From Caldifarciminota bacterium (GTDB taxonomy: Bacteria; Hydrothermota; Hydrothermia; B15-G9; WFZT01): DNA of 16,661 nt. Positions 6,819 through 14,583 of the stretch are shown piece after piece (within the stretch, counting starts at the first letter, position 1; every line of letters starts with the position of its first letter). A program made the translations under genes and the position numbers. Below the pieces are notes generated by a model, which was not told the origin of the DNA, made no database searches, and was given only the letters and a program-made list of their open reading frames with translations. The stretch lies in NCBI GenBank assembly GCA_026986235.1, contig JALSOY010000053.1, forward strand, positions 1-16,661, written 5' to 3'.

Positions 6819-6847
6819 TTGACATAACTATAAATCAAAGGTATTAT
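6819..6847 (+). promoter_or_regulatory. Sigma70-type promoter of the TPP-riboswitch operon
   Basis: Plus strand: -35 TTGACA (6819-6824, 6/6), 17-nt spacer, -10 TATTAT (6842-6847, 5/6). The expected start near 6854 falls right at the 5' strand of the riboswitch closing helix (6856), so almost the whole leader is aptamer. Confidence 0.82.
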
Positions 6848-6855
6848 AGAAATTC

Positions 6856-6949
6856 AGGCACCGGGGGAGCTGGCGTAGGCCGGCTGAGAAGGCCTGAGGG
6901 CCGACCCCTTGAACCTGAACCGGGTAATGCCGGCGGAGGGAAGGTGCCT
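6856..6949 (+). promoter_or_regulatory. TPP riboswitch (THI element)
   Basis: Binds thiamine pyrophosphate and controls the importer genes that follow. The conserved blocks appear in order: CTGAGA (6883-6888), ACCCCTTGAACCTGA (6904-6918), the GGGTAATGCCGGCG region (6922-6935) and GAGGGAAG (6936-6943). The closing helix is a perfect 7-bp pair, AGGCACC (6856-6862) with GGTGCCT (6943-6949). Helix P3 forms between AGCTGG and CCGGCT; a small extra GGCC/GGCC hairpin follows. No T-run terminator lies between the aptamer and the coding region, so control is probably translational. GGAGGG (6935-6940) inside the aptamer can serve as a ribosome-binding sequence, and it also pairs with CCCTCC (6955-6960) in a mutually exclusive helix. 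Confidence 0.95.
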
Positions 6950-6991
6950 AAAAGCCCTCCAAATTCAACCGGCTCCCGCTCGACTTCAGAG

Positions 6992-7756
6992 ATGAACATC
7001 AAAATTGTGAATCTTTCCAGATCTTTCAGGGTGAACGGCACCCAGGTGAGGGTCCTTGACAATATCAACTTTGATGTAAGGGAAAACGAATTCGTTACAT
7101 TCATCGGCCCATCAGGATGCGGGAAATCTACTATTCTCAATATACTTGCGGGATTTATATCCCCTGATTCGGGTTTCATCTATCTGAACGGGAAGAGAGT
7201 CAGTAACCTTGCCACCATTGCCGCCTATATGGTTCAGAAGGACCTCCTGCTACCCTGGAGAACTGTTCTGGGTAACGCACTACTTGGACCGGAGATAAGA
7301 GGCGATGACATGAGTATCGCCAGGCGGGAGGCAGAAGAACTTCTATCCAACTTTGGACTCCAGGATTTTATAAATTCCTATCCCCATGAATTATCAGGTG
7401 GGATGAGGCAGCGTGTGGCTCTTGCAAGGACACTCCTTTTTAAAAGGCCACTTCTGCTCCTCGATGAGCCCTTTGGTGCCCTCGACGCAATGACAAGGTT
7501 CGTCATGCAAAATCTCCTCCTCAGGGTTCACAAAAAATACAGGAAAACCGTCATTCTTGTGACGCACGACATAGACGAGGCCCTCCTTTTGTCTGACCGC
7601 ATTTTCGTTCTCTCTGCCCGTCCGGCGAGAGTAAAGTCTGTGTACGAGATCAAAAGAGCGACACGCGAAAGAGAAGTGAAGGAGAACCTGAAGGAAAAGA
7701 TATTTTCTGAGCTCAAAGAAGAAATAGGGACTGTATTCAGGAATGGAGAAGTTTAG
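6992..7756 (+). CDS. thiZ: ABC transporter ATPase, ThiZ-type (thiamine-precursor importer)
   Basis: Cytoplasmic energy subunit of a SsuB/TauB-like importer, 254 residues from the ATG at 6992. Walker A GPSGCGKS (39-46), Q-loop Gln82, signature LSGGM (134-138), Walker B LLLLDEP (154-160) and switch His192 (THD) are all intact. Substrate class is inferred from the upstream TPP riboswitch and the downstream NMT1/THI5 binding protein. The start is uncertain: ATG 6992 matches the usual family N-terminus but has no Shine-Dalgarno (CTTCAGAG precedes it). A GTG at 6944, 4 nt after GGAGG inside the riboswitch, would add 16 residues that do not look like family sequence. The 3' end overlaps the permease by 14 bp. 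Confidence 0.9.
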   Translation: MNIKIVNLSRSFRVNGTQVRVLDNINFDVRENEFVTFIGPSGCGKSTILNILAGFISPDSGFIYLNGKRVSNLATIAAYMVQKDLLLPWRTVLGNALLGPEIRGDDMSIARREAEELLSNFGLQDFINSYPHELSGGMRQRVALARTLLFKRPLLLLDEPFGALDAMTRFVMQNLLLRVHKKYRKTVILVTHDIDEALLLSDRIFVLSARPARVKSVYEIKRATREREVKENLKEKIFSELKEEIGTVFRNGEV

Positions 7757-8483
7757 AAACTCTTCCATACTCATTCTGGTGATCCTTGGTGTATGGGAGA
7801 TTTCTGTAAGGCTCACACACACACCACGGTACATACTTCCTCCACCCTCACGGATTTTCCAGACGATACTTTTTGAGTCTCCCCTGCTCCTCAGACACAG
7901 TTTTTACACCCTTCTGGAGATGATTTCAGGCTTTTTCCTCGCCTTTGTAACGGGTTCCCTGATTGCCTTTTTGATGTTCAGGTACCCTGCCGTGGAGAGT
8001 GCCTTTTATCCGGTTATCATAGGTTCACAATCAGTTCCCGTTTTTGCCATCGCACCTCTCCTCGTACTCTGGTTTGGATATGGTCTCAGTTCCAAGATCG
8101 TTATGACGGCACTTATTGTATTTTTCCCCATAACCGTCAACACTCTTGAGGGACTGAAATCCGCTGATCCTGATGTGGTAAAACTCTTCAGGTTACTTGG
8201 AGCCGGTGAGTACAAAATCCTTTTGAAGGTCAGGATTCCCGGTGCCCTGCCATTCATCTTCACCGGCTCAAAGATCGGGATCTCGGTCTCAACAATAGGT
8301 GCCGTGATAGGGGAGTGGGTGGGAGCAAAGTATGGGTTGGGTTACCTGATGTTACATGCCAATGCCCAGCTCAGGGTTGACATCATTTTCGCCGCAATCT
8401 TTTATCTGACCTTCATGGGCGTTGGCCTATTTGGACTCGTTACTCTGATTGAAAAACTTTCTATGCCATGGAAAAGGAGGTGA
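7743..8483 (+). CDS. thiX: ABC transporter permease, ThiX-type
   Basis: Membrane channel subunit of the importer, 246 residues, of the SsuC/TauC (BPD_transp_1) type. Hydrophobic segments near 8-23, 55-78, 90-110, 116-134, 175-195 and 212-235 fit the five or six helices of the family. The cytoplasmic EAA loop that docks the ATPase lies at about 136-170 (EGLKSADPDVVKLFRLLGAG, then IPGALP). The start overlaps the ATPase gene and is preceded only by a weak CAGGA, so translational coupling is likely. The stop overlaps the AAGGAGG of the next gene. Confidence 0.92.
   Translation: MEKFRNSSILILVILGVWEISVRLTHTPRYILPPPSRIFQTILFESPLLLRHSFYTLLEMISGFFLAFVTGSLIAFLMFRYPAVESAFYPVIIGSQSVPVFAIAPLLVLWFGYGLSSKIVMTALIVFFPITVNTLEGLKSADPDVVKLFRLLGAGEYKILLKVRIPGALPFIFTGSKIGISVSTIGAVIGEWVGAKYGLGYLMLHANAQLRVDIIFAAIFYLTFMGVGLFGLVTLIEKLSMPWKRR
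8474..8480 (+). promoter_or_regulatory. Shine-Dalgarno that fixes the start of the binding-protein gene
   Basis: AAGGAGG, 7 nt before the ATG at 8488, embedded in the last codons of the permease. It rules out the longer reading from 8449. Confidence 0.85.
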
Positions 8484-8487
8484 AGTC

Positions 8488-9399
8488 ATGATGGGAATAG
8501 TGCTTGGAATTATTATCAGTTTGTCAAAGATCTCTCTCATGCTGGACTGGTTCCCAAATGCTGATCATGTGCCCGTATATGTGGCACAGAAGAAGGGTAT
8601 TTTCAAAAATAACGGACTTGATGTGGAAATACTCGTTCCTGCAGAGACTGCTGATCCTTTGAAAATAGCGGCGTCAGGGAAAGTGGATGTCGCTATCAAC
8701 TACATGCCGGAGGTGGTCATTGCAAGATCTCAGGGGTTGAAGGTGAAGTCCATAGGTGTTCTTGTTGAGCATCCACTCATCACAATCCTTTATCTTCAGG
8801 ATTCAGGTATCAGGAAGCCCACAGATCTGAAGGGGAAGAGGATCGGTTACGCAGTACCACATCTTCAGGAGATCCTGTTCAGGGCTTTTGCAAGATTTAA
8901 CGGCCTGAGGGATGACGACTATGAGCTTATCAACATCGGTTTCAACATCACACCATCCCTCCTGACCCACAGGGTTGACGCTGTAATCGGTGCGTACAGA
9001 AATTACGAAAAGAATGAGATCGAGCTTGAGGGGAAGAAGACAGGGATGTTCCTTCTTGAAGAAAACGGGATACCTGATTTTTACGAGCTTGTTTTTATCT
9101 CTTCAGACAGGGTGATAGAGAAGAAGGAAGAGGAGCTCAGAGCATTCGTAAAATCTATAGACGAGGCCATAAGGTGGACGAGGGAGCATCCTGAAGAGGC
9201 TCTCGAGATTTACTTCAGGGCAAACCCCGATGTGAGAAAGGATCTTGACAGAAAGGCCTTTTACGACACTATAGACCTTTACGCCCATTCTCAGGTGCAA
9301 TCCCCTGAGAAATGGAAGAAATTCATAGAATTTGCCGTAAAAGAGGGAATCATTAAAAAGCCACTTGATCCCGGTGAGGTGTTTTTAAACCTCAGGTAG
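8488..9399 (+). CDS. thiY: ABC transporter substrate-binding protein, NMT1/THI5-like (ThiY-type)
   Basis: Captures the pyrimidine precursor of thiamine (HMP or formylaminopyrimidine in characterised relatives) outside the membrane, 303 residues. The family hallmark LDWFPNADHVPVYVAQ is at 19-34, followed by KGIFKNNGLDVEI and the two-lobed binding-protein fold (ADPLKIAASGKVDVAINY; GKRIGYAVPH). The ATG at 8488 is chosen because AAGGAGG (8474-8480) lies 7 nt upstream; an earlier in-frame TTG at 8449 falls inside the permease gene. The N-terminus is odd: a hydrophobic stretch of only ~10 residues with no positive charge, no Cys lipobox and no clear cleavage site. The TPP riboswitch makes a thiamine-related substrate far more likely than the taurine or sulfonate ligands of similar systems. 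Confidence 0.92.
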   Translation: MMGIVLGIIISLSKISLMLDWFPNADHVPVYVAQKKGIFKNNGLDVEILVPAETADPLKIAASGKVDVAINYMPEVVIARSQGLKVKSIGVLVEHPLITILYLQDSGIRKPTDLKGKRIGYAVPHLQEILFRAFARFNGLRDDDYELINIGFNITPSLLTHRVDAVIGAYRNYEKNEIELEGKKTGMFLLEENGIPDFYELVFISSDRVIEKKEEELRAFVKSIDEAIRWTREHPEEALEIYFRANPDVRKDLDRKAFYDTIDLYAHSQVQSPEKWKKFIEFAVKEGIIKKPLDPGEVFLNLR

Positions 9400-9489
9400 A
9401 TATTTTTATTTAAAGGAAGTGGAAAGCCGGTCGTCTGGATGATACAGGGGATCGTCTTTATTCTTTAGAAAAAAACAGGAGGAAAGATA

Positions 9490-11073
9490 ATGAAGATTTC
9501 AACTGTTAGCGAGATGCATAACCTTGACAGGAACGCAATGGAGAGGTATGCCATACCGGGGATTATCCTGATGGAGAATGCCGGTGAGGCGGCTTACTAT
9601 GTAATCCTCAAAGAATTTGGCGTGAAAAACCGGAGGTTTGTCGTTTTCTGCGGGTCAGGCCACAATGGTGGAGATGGACTCGTGGTGGCAAGAAAGATAC
9701 ACTCAACAGGTGGTTTTGTTACGGTTGTCTGCCTCAGCTCACCTGAGAAGTTCGACGATACAGTGAAATTTCATTACGAGATGGTAAGGAGGGCGGGAAT
9801 TCCTTTTACGGTTCTAAAAGATGACAACCTTTACGAGGCAGAACAGGCGATAGAGGAGGCTGACGCCATCGTGGATGCCATTCTTGGGACAGGGATAAAG
9901 AGGGATGTTGAGGGGAGGTACAGGGATGTAATTGAGATGATAAACGAGAGTGAGAAAGTTGTATTCAGCATAGACATTCCATCCGGGGTCAATGGTAATA
10001 CCGGAGAGATCATGGGAGCGGCTGTTTTTGCTGACTATACTATAACTTATGGCCTTCCCAAGGTGGGCAACATCCTTTACCCGGGTTTTGACCTCTGTGG
10101 TAAGCTCTATGTGACACACATCTCCTTCCCGCCTCAGAACTATAACACACCTGATATAAAGATGGAAACCGTGAGGTTTCTCCCGGTAGGAGTGAGGGAA
10201 AGTGACACCCACAAGGGATACTATGGTAGAGTGCTCTTTATTTCAGGAGCTTCATCCTATTACGGAGCACCTTACTTTTCTGCCATGAGTTTTCTCAGAG
10301 CCGGGGGAGGTCTTGCCTATCTTGCGACTCCTGAATTGGTCGCTCCTTTCATTGCTGCAAAGGGCAGTGAGATTGTGTTTGTTCCACTGAAGGAAACATC
10401 CTGGGGGTCGATTTCCCTTGAAAACCTTGATTTCCTGGTTGAATTTTCAAAAAAGGTGGACATGGTGGTTCTGGGCCCCGGTGTGAGTTTGAACGAAGAA
10501 ACCCAGGAGCTGATAAGAAGGATCGTTCCCCTCGTGGAAGTGCCCCTTTTGATAGATGGAGATGGTTTAACAGCCATTGCCAGAGACCCGGAGATTTTGA
10601 AGAAAAGGAAAGATCCAACGATACTTACTCCGCATGCGGGGGAGATGTCGAGATTGACGGGACTGGAAACGAGAGAGATTCTCAAAAACAGGGTGGAGGT
10701 TTTAAGGGAATTTTCAACCAAATACGGTGTTATAACAGTTTTGAAGGGCGCCCATTCCCTTACAGGATACCCTGATGGCAATGTCGTCGTTAATTTGAGC
10801 GGTAATCCCGGAATGGCCACCGCTGGAAGTGGGGATGTTTTGACCGGTACCATCGCGGCCATGTACACCGCCCACGGTTTTTCGATCGAGGATGCGGTGA
10901 GTATGGGTGTCTTCTTTCACGGACTTGCTGGTGACATTGCAGCGGCCGAGATAGGTGAAGATGGTATGGTGGCAGGTGACATTCTCAGGTTTCTACCCGA
11001 AGCCCTGAAATTTTACATCGAAAATTACGAGGAAATCGTTGAAACAAACTACTGGAGCATCTATGTGATCTAA
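9490..11073 (+). CDS. nnr: Bifunctional NAD(P)H-hydrate epimerase / ADP-dependent NAD(P)HX dehydratase
   Basis: Metabolite-repair enzyme: epimerises and dehydrates NADHX/NADPHX, the hydrated and inactive forms of NAD(P)H, in the cytoplasm. At 527 residues it has the normal length of the fused YjeF form. The N-terminal epimerase (about 1-215) shows GSGHNGGDGLVVAR (55-68), DAILGTG (129-135) and SIDIPSGVNGNTG (160-172). The C-terminal ribokinase-like dehydratase (about 225-510) shows VLGPGVS (327-333), LTPHAGE (379-385), VLKGAHS (417-423) and GNPGMATAGSGDVLTG (438-453), with the catalytic Asp at 449. AGGAGG (9477-9482) lies 7 nt before the ATG. It follows the importer genes after 90 bp with no visible terminator, so readthrough from the TPP-controlled transcript is possible. 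The stop overlaps the convergent gene by 4 bp. Confidence 0.97.
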   Translation: MKISTVSEMHNLDRNAMERYAIPGIILMENAGEAAYYVILKEFGVKNRRFVVFCGSGHNGGDGLVVARKIHSTGGFVTVVCLSSPEKFDDTVKFHYEMVRRAGIPFTVLKDDNLYEAEQAIEEADAIVDAILGTGIKRDVEGRYRDVIEMINESEKVVFSIDIPSGVNGNTGEIMGAAVFADYTITYGLPKVGNILYPGFDLCGKLYVTHISFPPQNYNTPDIKMETVRFLPVGVRESDTHKGYYGRVLFISGASSYYGAPYFSAMSFLRAGGGLAYLATPELVAPFIAAKGSEIVFVPLKETSWGSISLENLDFLVEFSKKVDMVVLGPGVSLNEETQELIRRIVPLVEVPLLIDGDGLTAIARDPEILKKRKDPTILTPHAGEMSRLTGLETREILKNRVEVLREFSTKYGVITVLKGAHSLTGYPDGNVVVNLSGNPGMATAGSGDVLTGTIAAMYTAHGFSIEDAVSMGVFFHGLAGDIAAAEIGEDGMVAGDILRFLPEALKFYIENYEEIVETNYWSIYVI

Positions 11074-13457
11074 GGTTTAACGAACTTCCCCGTCTTTACC
11101 TTTCCGTTCTTCAGCCTGAGTCTGATAAGATACGGACCTGCGGGGAGGGTCCTTATATCCAGATCGCGGTGTCCCGCCAAAACTTTTCTCCCCTGAATGT
11201 CAAATACAGAAACAGTTGATACTGAGTCGGATGTTACGATCGTGTTGCCCTTGATGGAGAAATAAGGTCTGTGCCGATGTACAGGCCTTTCTACCACACC
11301 TATCTGGGTCAGGTCAAACCTGTATGTGGATCTTCCGTGGGTTCCAGCAACGAGAGAGTTTCCCACGATTTTCAGGTCCATTATCACTGACGGTGGCAAT
11401 CCAGATCCGAGGACTTCCCATGTATCGCCTGTTTTTATGAATACTCCGACATCCGTGCCTACGAAAACGAAGGAGGAATAGAGTGCAATGGCGTTAACTG
11501 GAGCCCTTGGTAGATTGGCAGTTATATCCGTCCATGTGTTTCCGGTATCATGGGATTCGAAAATGTAAGGTACATGTTCATCGAGTCTGTAACCGGAGAA
11601 GGAGACAAAAACATGCCCGGGGTCCCCGGGATCCACGGCAATGTCAGTGACATACCTGTCTGGCAGGGTAGTGGAGATATTTCTCCACGAATTACAGAAG
11701 TCCGTTGAGACCCACAGGTTCCCATCGTCAGTTCCTGCATAGATCACATCCGTATCAGACGGGGCAACTTTGATCACTGTTATGGTACCGTATATCAGGT
11801 TCCCACCACCCGGTCCTTCTGTCAGGTCTCCACTCACAGGGTACCATACACCAGCACCATTGTCGGTCCTGAAAATCCTGTAGGTCCCGTAGTAAAGTCT
11901 TTCGTGATTCGTGGGATCCATGGTGTATGGAGTGTCCCAGTTCCTCCTGTCATCGTCCGGTATGCCGTTTAAAACACTGTAGAAGTTGTATCCTCCGTCA
12001 GTGGACTTATTCAGGTATCCGTACTGTGATTCAGCGTAGATGATTGAGGGATTTGTGTAGTCCACGGTCACATGGAAGCCGTCACCCCACAGGATTACTT
12101 CCCAGTCATCTGTTGCGCCGGTGAGGGTGCGTACTGTCCCGTTATCCTGTGTCCCACCGTAAATCCTCTGTGGGTTATGAACATCGAGGCCGATGTCGTA
12201 AAACTGGGTAACAGGTAAGAGGGTACCTCGCCAGGTTGAGCCCCCGTTGTTAGATATGAAAAGGCCACCGTCGTTGCCTATGACCATAAAGGATGGGTCA
12301 CCGGGATCTATCCACAGATCGTGCTGGTCAACATGGATTGAATATGTGAAGGGTGTCCAGGTCTGTCCTCCGTCGTTACTAACATATCCGAGTATTCCCA
12401 GTGCATAAACCGTGTTCGGGTTCACAGGGGATACCCTGATGTTACCGAAATACCATCCGTAAGAGGAGTACAGGTAGCCCTGTGGGGAGTTTACTCTCGT
12501 CCAGCTCTCGCCTCCGGTGGAGGTCCTGTAGATCCCGATGAGGTATCCGGGATGATCGGCGTAAATGGCATACAGAACCCGGGGATTTGATCTTGAGATG
12601 GCAAGACCAATTCTTCCGACATTGGGGCCAGAGGGCAGGCCGTTTGTGAGTTCCACCCATGTAACTCCACCGTCAACTGACCTGAATATCCCGCTTCCAG
12701 AGCCGCCCACCATTCGGAAATCCGGTCCGCGCAGTCTGTGCCACATGGCAGCGTAAACGGTATCAGGTGGATTTATTACCACATCAACGCACCCCGTGGT
12801 ATCGTTAACAAATAAAACCCTTTCCCAGGTGGCACCTCTGTCTGTACTTCTGTAAAGTCCCCTCTCCGGACCGGTGGAGAAGAGTCTTCCCATGGCAGCT
12901 ACAAAAATTATGCTGTCGTTTTCCGGACTTACCACAATTCTGGCAATGTGAGCCGTACTGTCGAGTCCAAGGTGAACCCATGTGGCTCCTCCGTCGTAAG
13001 AGGCATAAATTCCATTTCCATCGAAGGAGTCACCTGAAGAATTGGCCTCACCGGTTCCGGCATATACCGTTGCCGTATCAATTGGATCAATGGCGAGAGC
13101 ACCTATTGAAAGGACTCCAACATCGTCAAAAATGGGAGAGAAGGTATTGCCGCCGTCGATGGATTTAAAAATCCCTCCGTCAGCCGTTCCCACATAGATC
13201 ACATTCGTGTTCATGGGGTTGACGGCTATGGCTGTTACCCGTCCGCCTATGTTGACTGGTCCTGAAAATGTCCAGTTACCCGGGAATTTACATGTCAGAT
13301 TCCGGTAGTCTTCTCTTGCCCTTTCGAGGGCCTCTTGTGGAATAATTCCATCCGGATATGCCCTCTGGGCATAGAACCACCTTGAAGGTTCAGGTATTTT
13401 CTGGCTCACCTTACATCCTGAAAGGATGATGGCTAAAGGCAAAATTAATCTTTTCAT
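11070..13457 (-). CDS. BNR/Asp-box repeat lipoprotein with C-terminal Por/T9SS-type sorting domain
   Basis: Predicted surface or secreted beta-propeller protein, 795 residues. The N-terminus MKRLILPLAIILSGCK is a good lipoprotein signal with lipobox LSGC, Cys15. About ten Asp-box-like motifs (pattern DGGxTW; e.g. IDGGNTF, YDGGATW, VDGGVTW, NDGGQTW, NNGGSTW, HDTGNTW) run through the body, as in sortilin/VPS10-like and BNR glycosidase-like propellers. No enzymatic active site can be named. The last ~75 residues (VFDIQGRKV, then LPAGPYLIRL and KTGKFVKP) match the type IX secretion sorting-domain pattern. The ATG at 13457 is chosen because it begins the signal and follows GGTGGAG; a longer frame from 13487 lies within the glycerate kinase gene. 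It starts 1 nt after that gene's stop. Confidence 0.9.
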   Translation of the reverse strand: MKRLILPLAIILSGCKVSQKIPEPSRWFYAQRAYPDGIIPQEALERAREDYRNLTCKFPGNWTFSGPVNIGGRVTAIAVNPMNTNVIYVGTADGGIFKSIDGGNTFSPIFDDVGVLSIGALAIDPIDTATVYAGTGEANSSGDSFDGNGIYASYDGGATWVHLGLDSTAHIARIVVSPENDSIIFVAAMGRLFSTGPERGLYRSTDRGATWERVLFVNDTTGCVDVVINPPDTVYAAMWHRLRGPDFRMVGGSGSGIFRSVDGGVTWVELTNGLPSGPNVGRIGLAISRSNPRVLYAIYADHPGYLIGIYRTSTGGESWTRVNSPQGYLYSSYGWYFGNIRVSPVNPNTVYALGILGYVSNDGGQTWTPFTYSIHVDQHDLWIDPGDPSFMVIGNDGGLFISNNGGSTWRGTLLPVTQFYDIGLDVHNPQRIYGGTQDNGTVRTLTGATDDWEVILWGDGFHVTVDYTNPSIIYAESQYGYLNKSTDGGYNFYSVLNGIPDDDRRNWDTPYTMDPTNHERLYYGTYRIFRTDNGAGVWYPVSGDLTEGPGGGNLIYGTITVIKVAPSDTDVIYAGTDDGNLWVSTDFCNSWRNISTTLPDRYVTDIAVDPGDPGHVFVSFSGYRLDEHVPYIFESHDTGNTWTDITANLPRAPVNAIALYSSFVFVGTDVGVFIKTGDTWEVLGSGLPPSVIMDLKIVGNSLVAGTHGRSTYRFDLTQIGVVERPVHRHRPYFSIKGNTIVTSDSVSTVSVFDIQGRKVLAGHRDLDIRTLPAGPYLIRLRLKNGKVKTGKFVKP

Positions 13458-13458
13458 T

Positions 13459-14583
13459 TTATTCTCCACCTTTTGACCTGCACACAATTAAAAGTTTTCC
13501 GATTGAAAGGATCGTTTTTTCAAGATTTTTTTCGGCTTCTTTCAATGCTGAGCTGAGGCTTACAGGCCCACGCACTATGGGGAAGAGGGCGTCGAAATGG
13601 GAAAGGAGTTTCTCGTCGTCTTCGACGGACCCGGCGACTGCGATAACGGGGATCCCTTTACTTTTTGCATGTTTTGCAACGCCAAATGGGGCCTTTCCGA
13701 ACAGGGTCTGATAGTCCATTTTCCCTTCACCCGTTATCACAAGGTCTGCATCCTGCAGTGTGCTGTCGAAGTCGATGATTTTCAGCACGAGCTCAATTCC
13801 GGATTCTATACTCGCGTTCAGGAGGCCGTAAAAACTTCCAGCTATTCCACCTGCGGCTCCTGCACCCGGTACATCGATGTCCTTCCCGGTAATTTTAAGT
13901 ATCTTGTCCCTGAGTCTTTTAAGTCCATTTTCAAAGGGCTCAAAGTACTCAGGTTTTAACCCTTTTTGAGGACCGTAAACCCTGACCGCCCCCCTTTTCC
14001 CAAGCAGAGGGTTCATGACATCCACGGCGATTTTTATCCTCACATCCGGGAGCTTTTCAGGTGGTACTATTTTTCTGAACCGGATAAGGCCCTCACCAGT
14101 GGGTGGAACCTCTTTCCCGCTTCCGTCAAGAAATTTGAATCCGAGAGCAGAGAGGGCGCCTATACCGCCGTCAACTGTGGCAGATCCGCCAACCCCGAGG
14201 ATTATCTCCTCTATGCCCAGCTCCATAGCTTTCAGGATGAGCTCACCCGTTCCAAAAGTCGTGGTGTAAAGAGGATCTCTTTTATCCACGGGGACGAGTT
14301 TGATTCCAGAGGCTTCAGCCATCTCGATGAAGGAAATTTTAGAACCGATGAGGCCAATACGGGCTTCAACTTCGTCCATGAGAGGACCGTGGACCTTAAA
14401 CTTTTTGAATTTCCCGTTTCCGGAGTAAACCACGGCATCGAGAGTACCGTCCCCGCCGTCTCCCACCGGGAGTTTTAGGACTCTGAAGCTGTGGAGACTC
14501 TCGAGAGTTTTTGCTATAATTTCAGCTATCCGTATTGCGGTAAGGCTCTCTTTAAAGGAGTTGGGAGCTGCAAGAATTTTCAT
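13459..14583 (-). CDS. Glycerate kinase (GlxK/GarK family)
   Basis: ATP-dependent phosphorylation of glycerate; characterised relatives of this class make 2-phosphoglycerate, feeding lower glycolysis. At 374 residues it has the family length. Visible family motifs: APNSFKESLTA (6-16), PVGDGGDGTLDA (39-50), GVGGSATVDGG (130-140), DVMNPLLGKRGA (188-199), YGPQKG (203-208), VPGAGAAGGIAG (238-249), DLVITGEGKMD (280-290) and GKAPFGVAKHAK (296-307). The start shares ATGA with the end of the histidine kinase gene, and the stop is 1 nt before the BNR lipoprotein, so it sits mid-operon. Its coupling to a sensor kinase is unusual for a catabolic enzyme. No other glyoxylate or serine-pathway gene is in the window. 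Confidence 0.96.
   Translation of the reverse strand: MKILAAPNSFKESLTAIRIAEIIAKTLESLHSFRVLKLPVGDGGDGTLDAVVYSGNGKFKKFKVHGPLMDEVEARIGLIGSKISFIEMAEASGIKLVPVDKRDPLYTTTFGTGELILKAMELGIEEIILGVGGSATVDGGIGALSALGFKFLDGSGKEVPPTGEGLIRFRKIVPPEKLPDVRIKIAVDVMNPLLGKRGAVRVYGPQKGLKPEYFEPFENGLKRLRDKILKITGKDIDVPGAGAAGGIAGSFYGLLNASIESGIELVLKIIDFDSTLQDADLVITGEGKMDYQTLFGKAPFGVAKHAKSKGIPVIAVAGSVEDDEKLLSHFDALFPIVRGPVSLSSALKEAEKNLEKTILSIGKLLIVCRSKGGE

Noticed and set aside
11522..12756. Several 60-70 codon open frames on both strands inside the BNR lipoprotein gene
   Set aside because: They are shadows of a long gene with repeated Gly/Asp/Trp motifs; none has a start site or coherent protein features.
11070..13457. 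Sialidase activity for the Asp-box protein
   Set aside because: Asp-boxes are structural. The catalytic Arg triad, Tyr/Glu pair and FRIP motif of sialidases are not visible.
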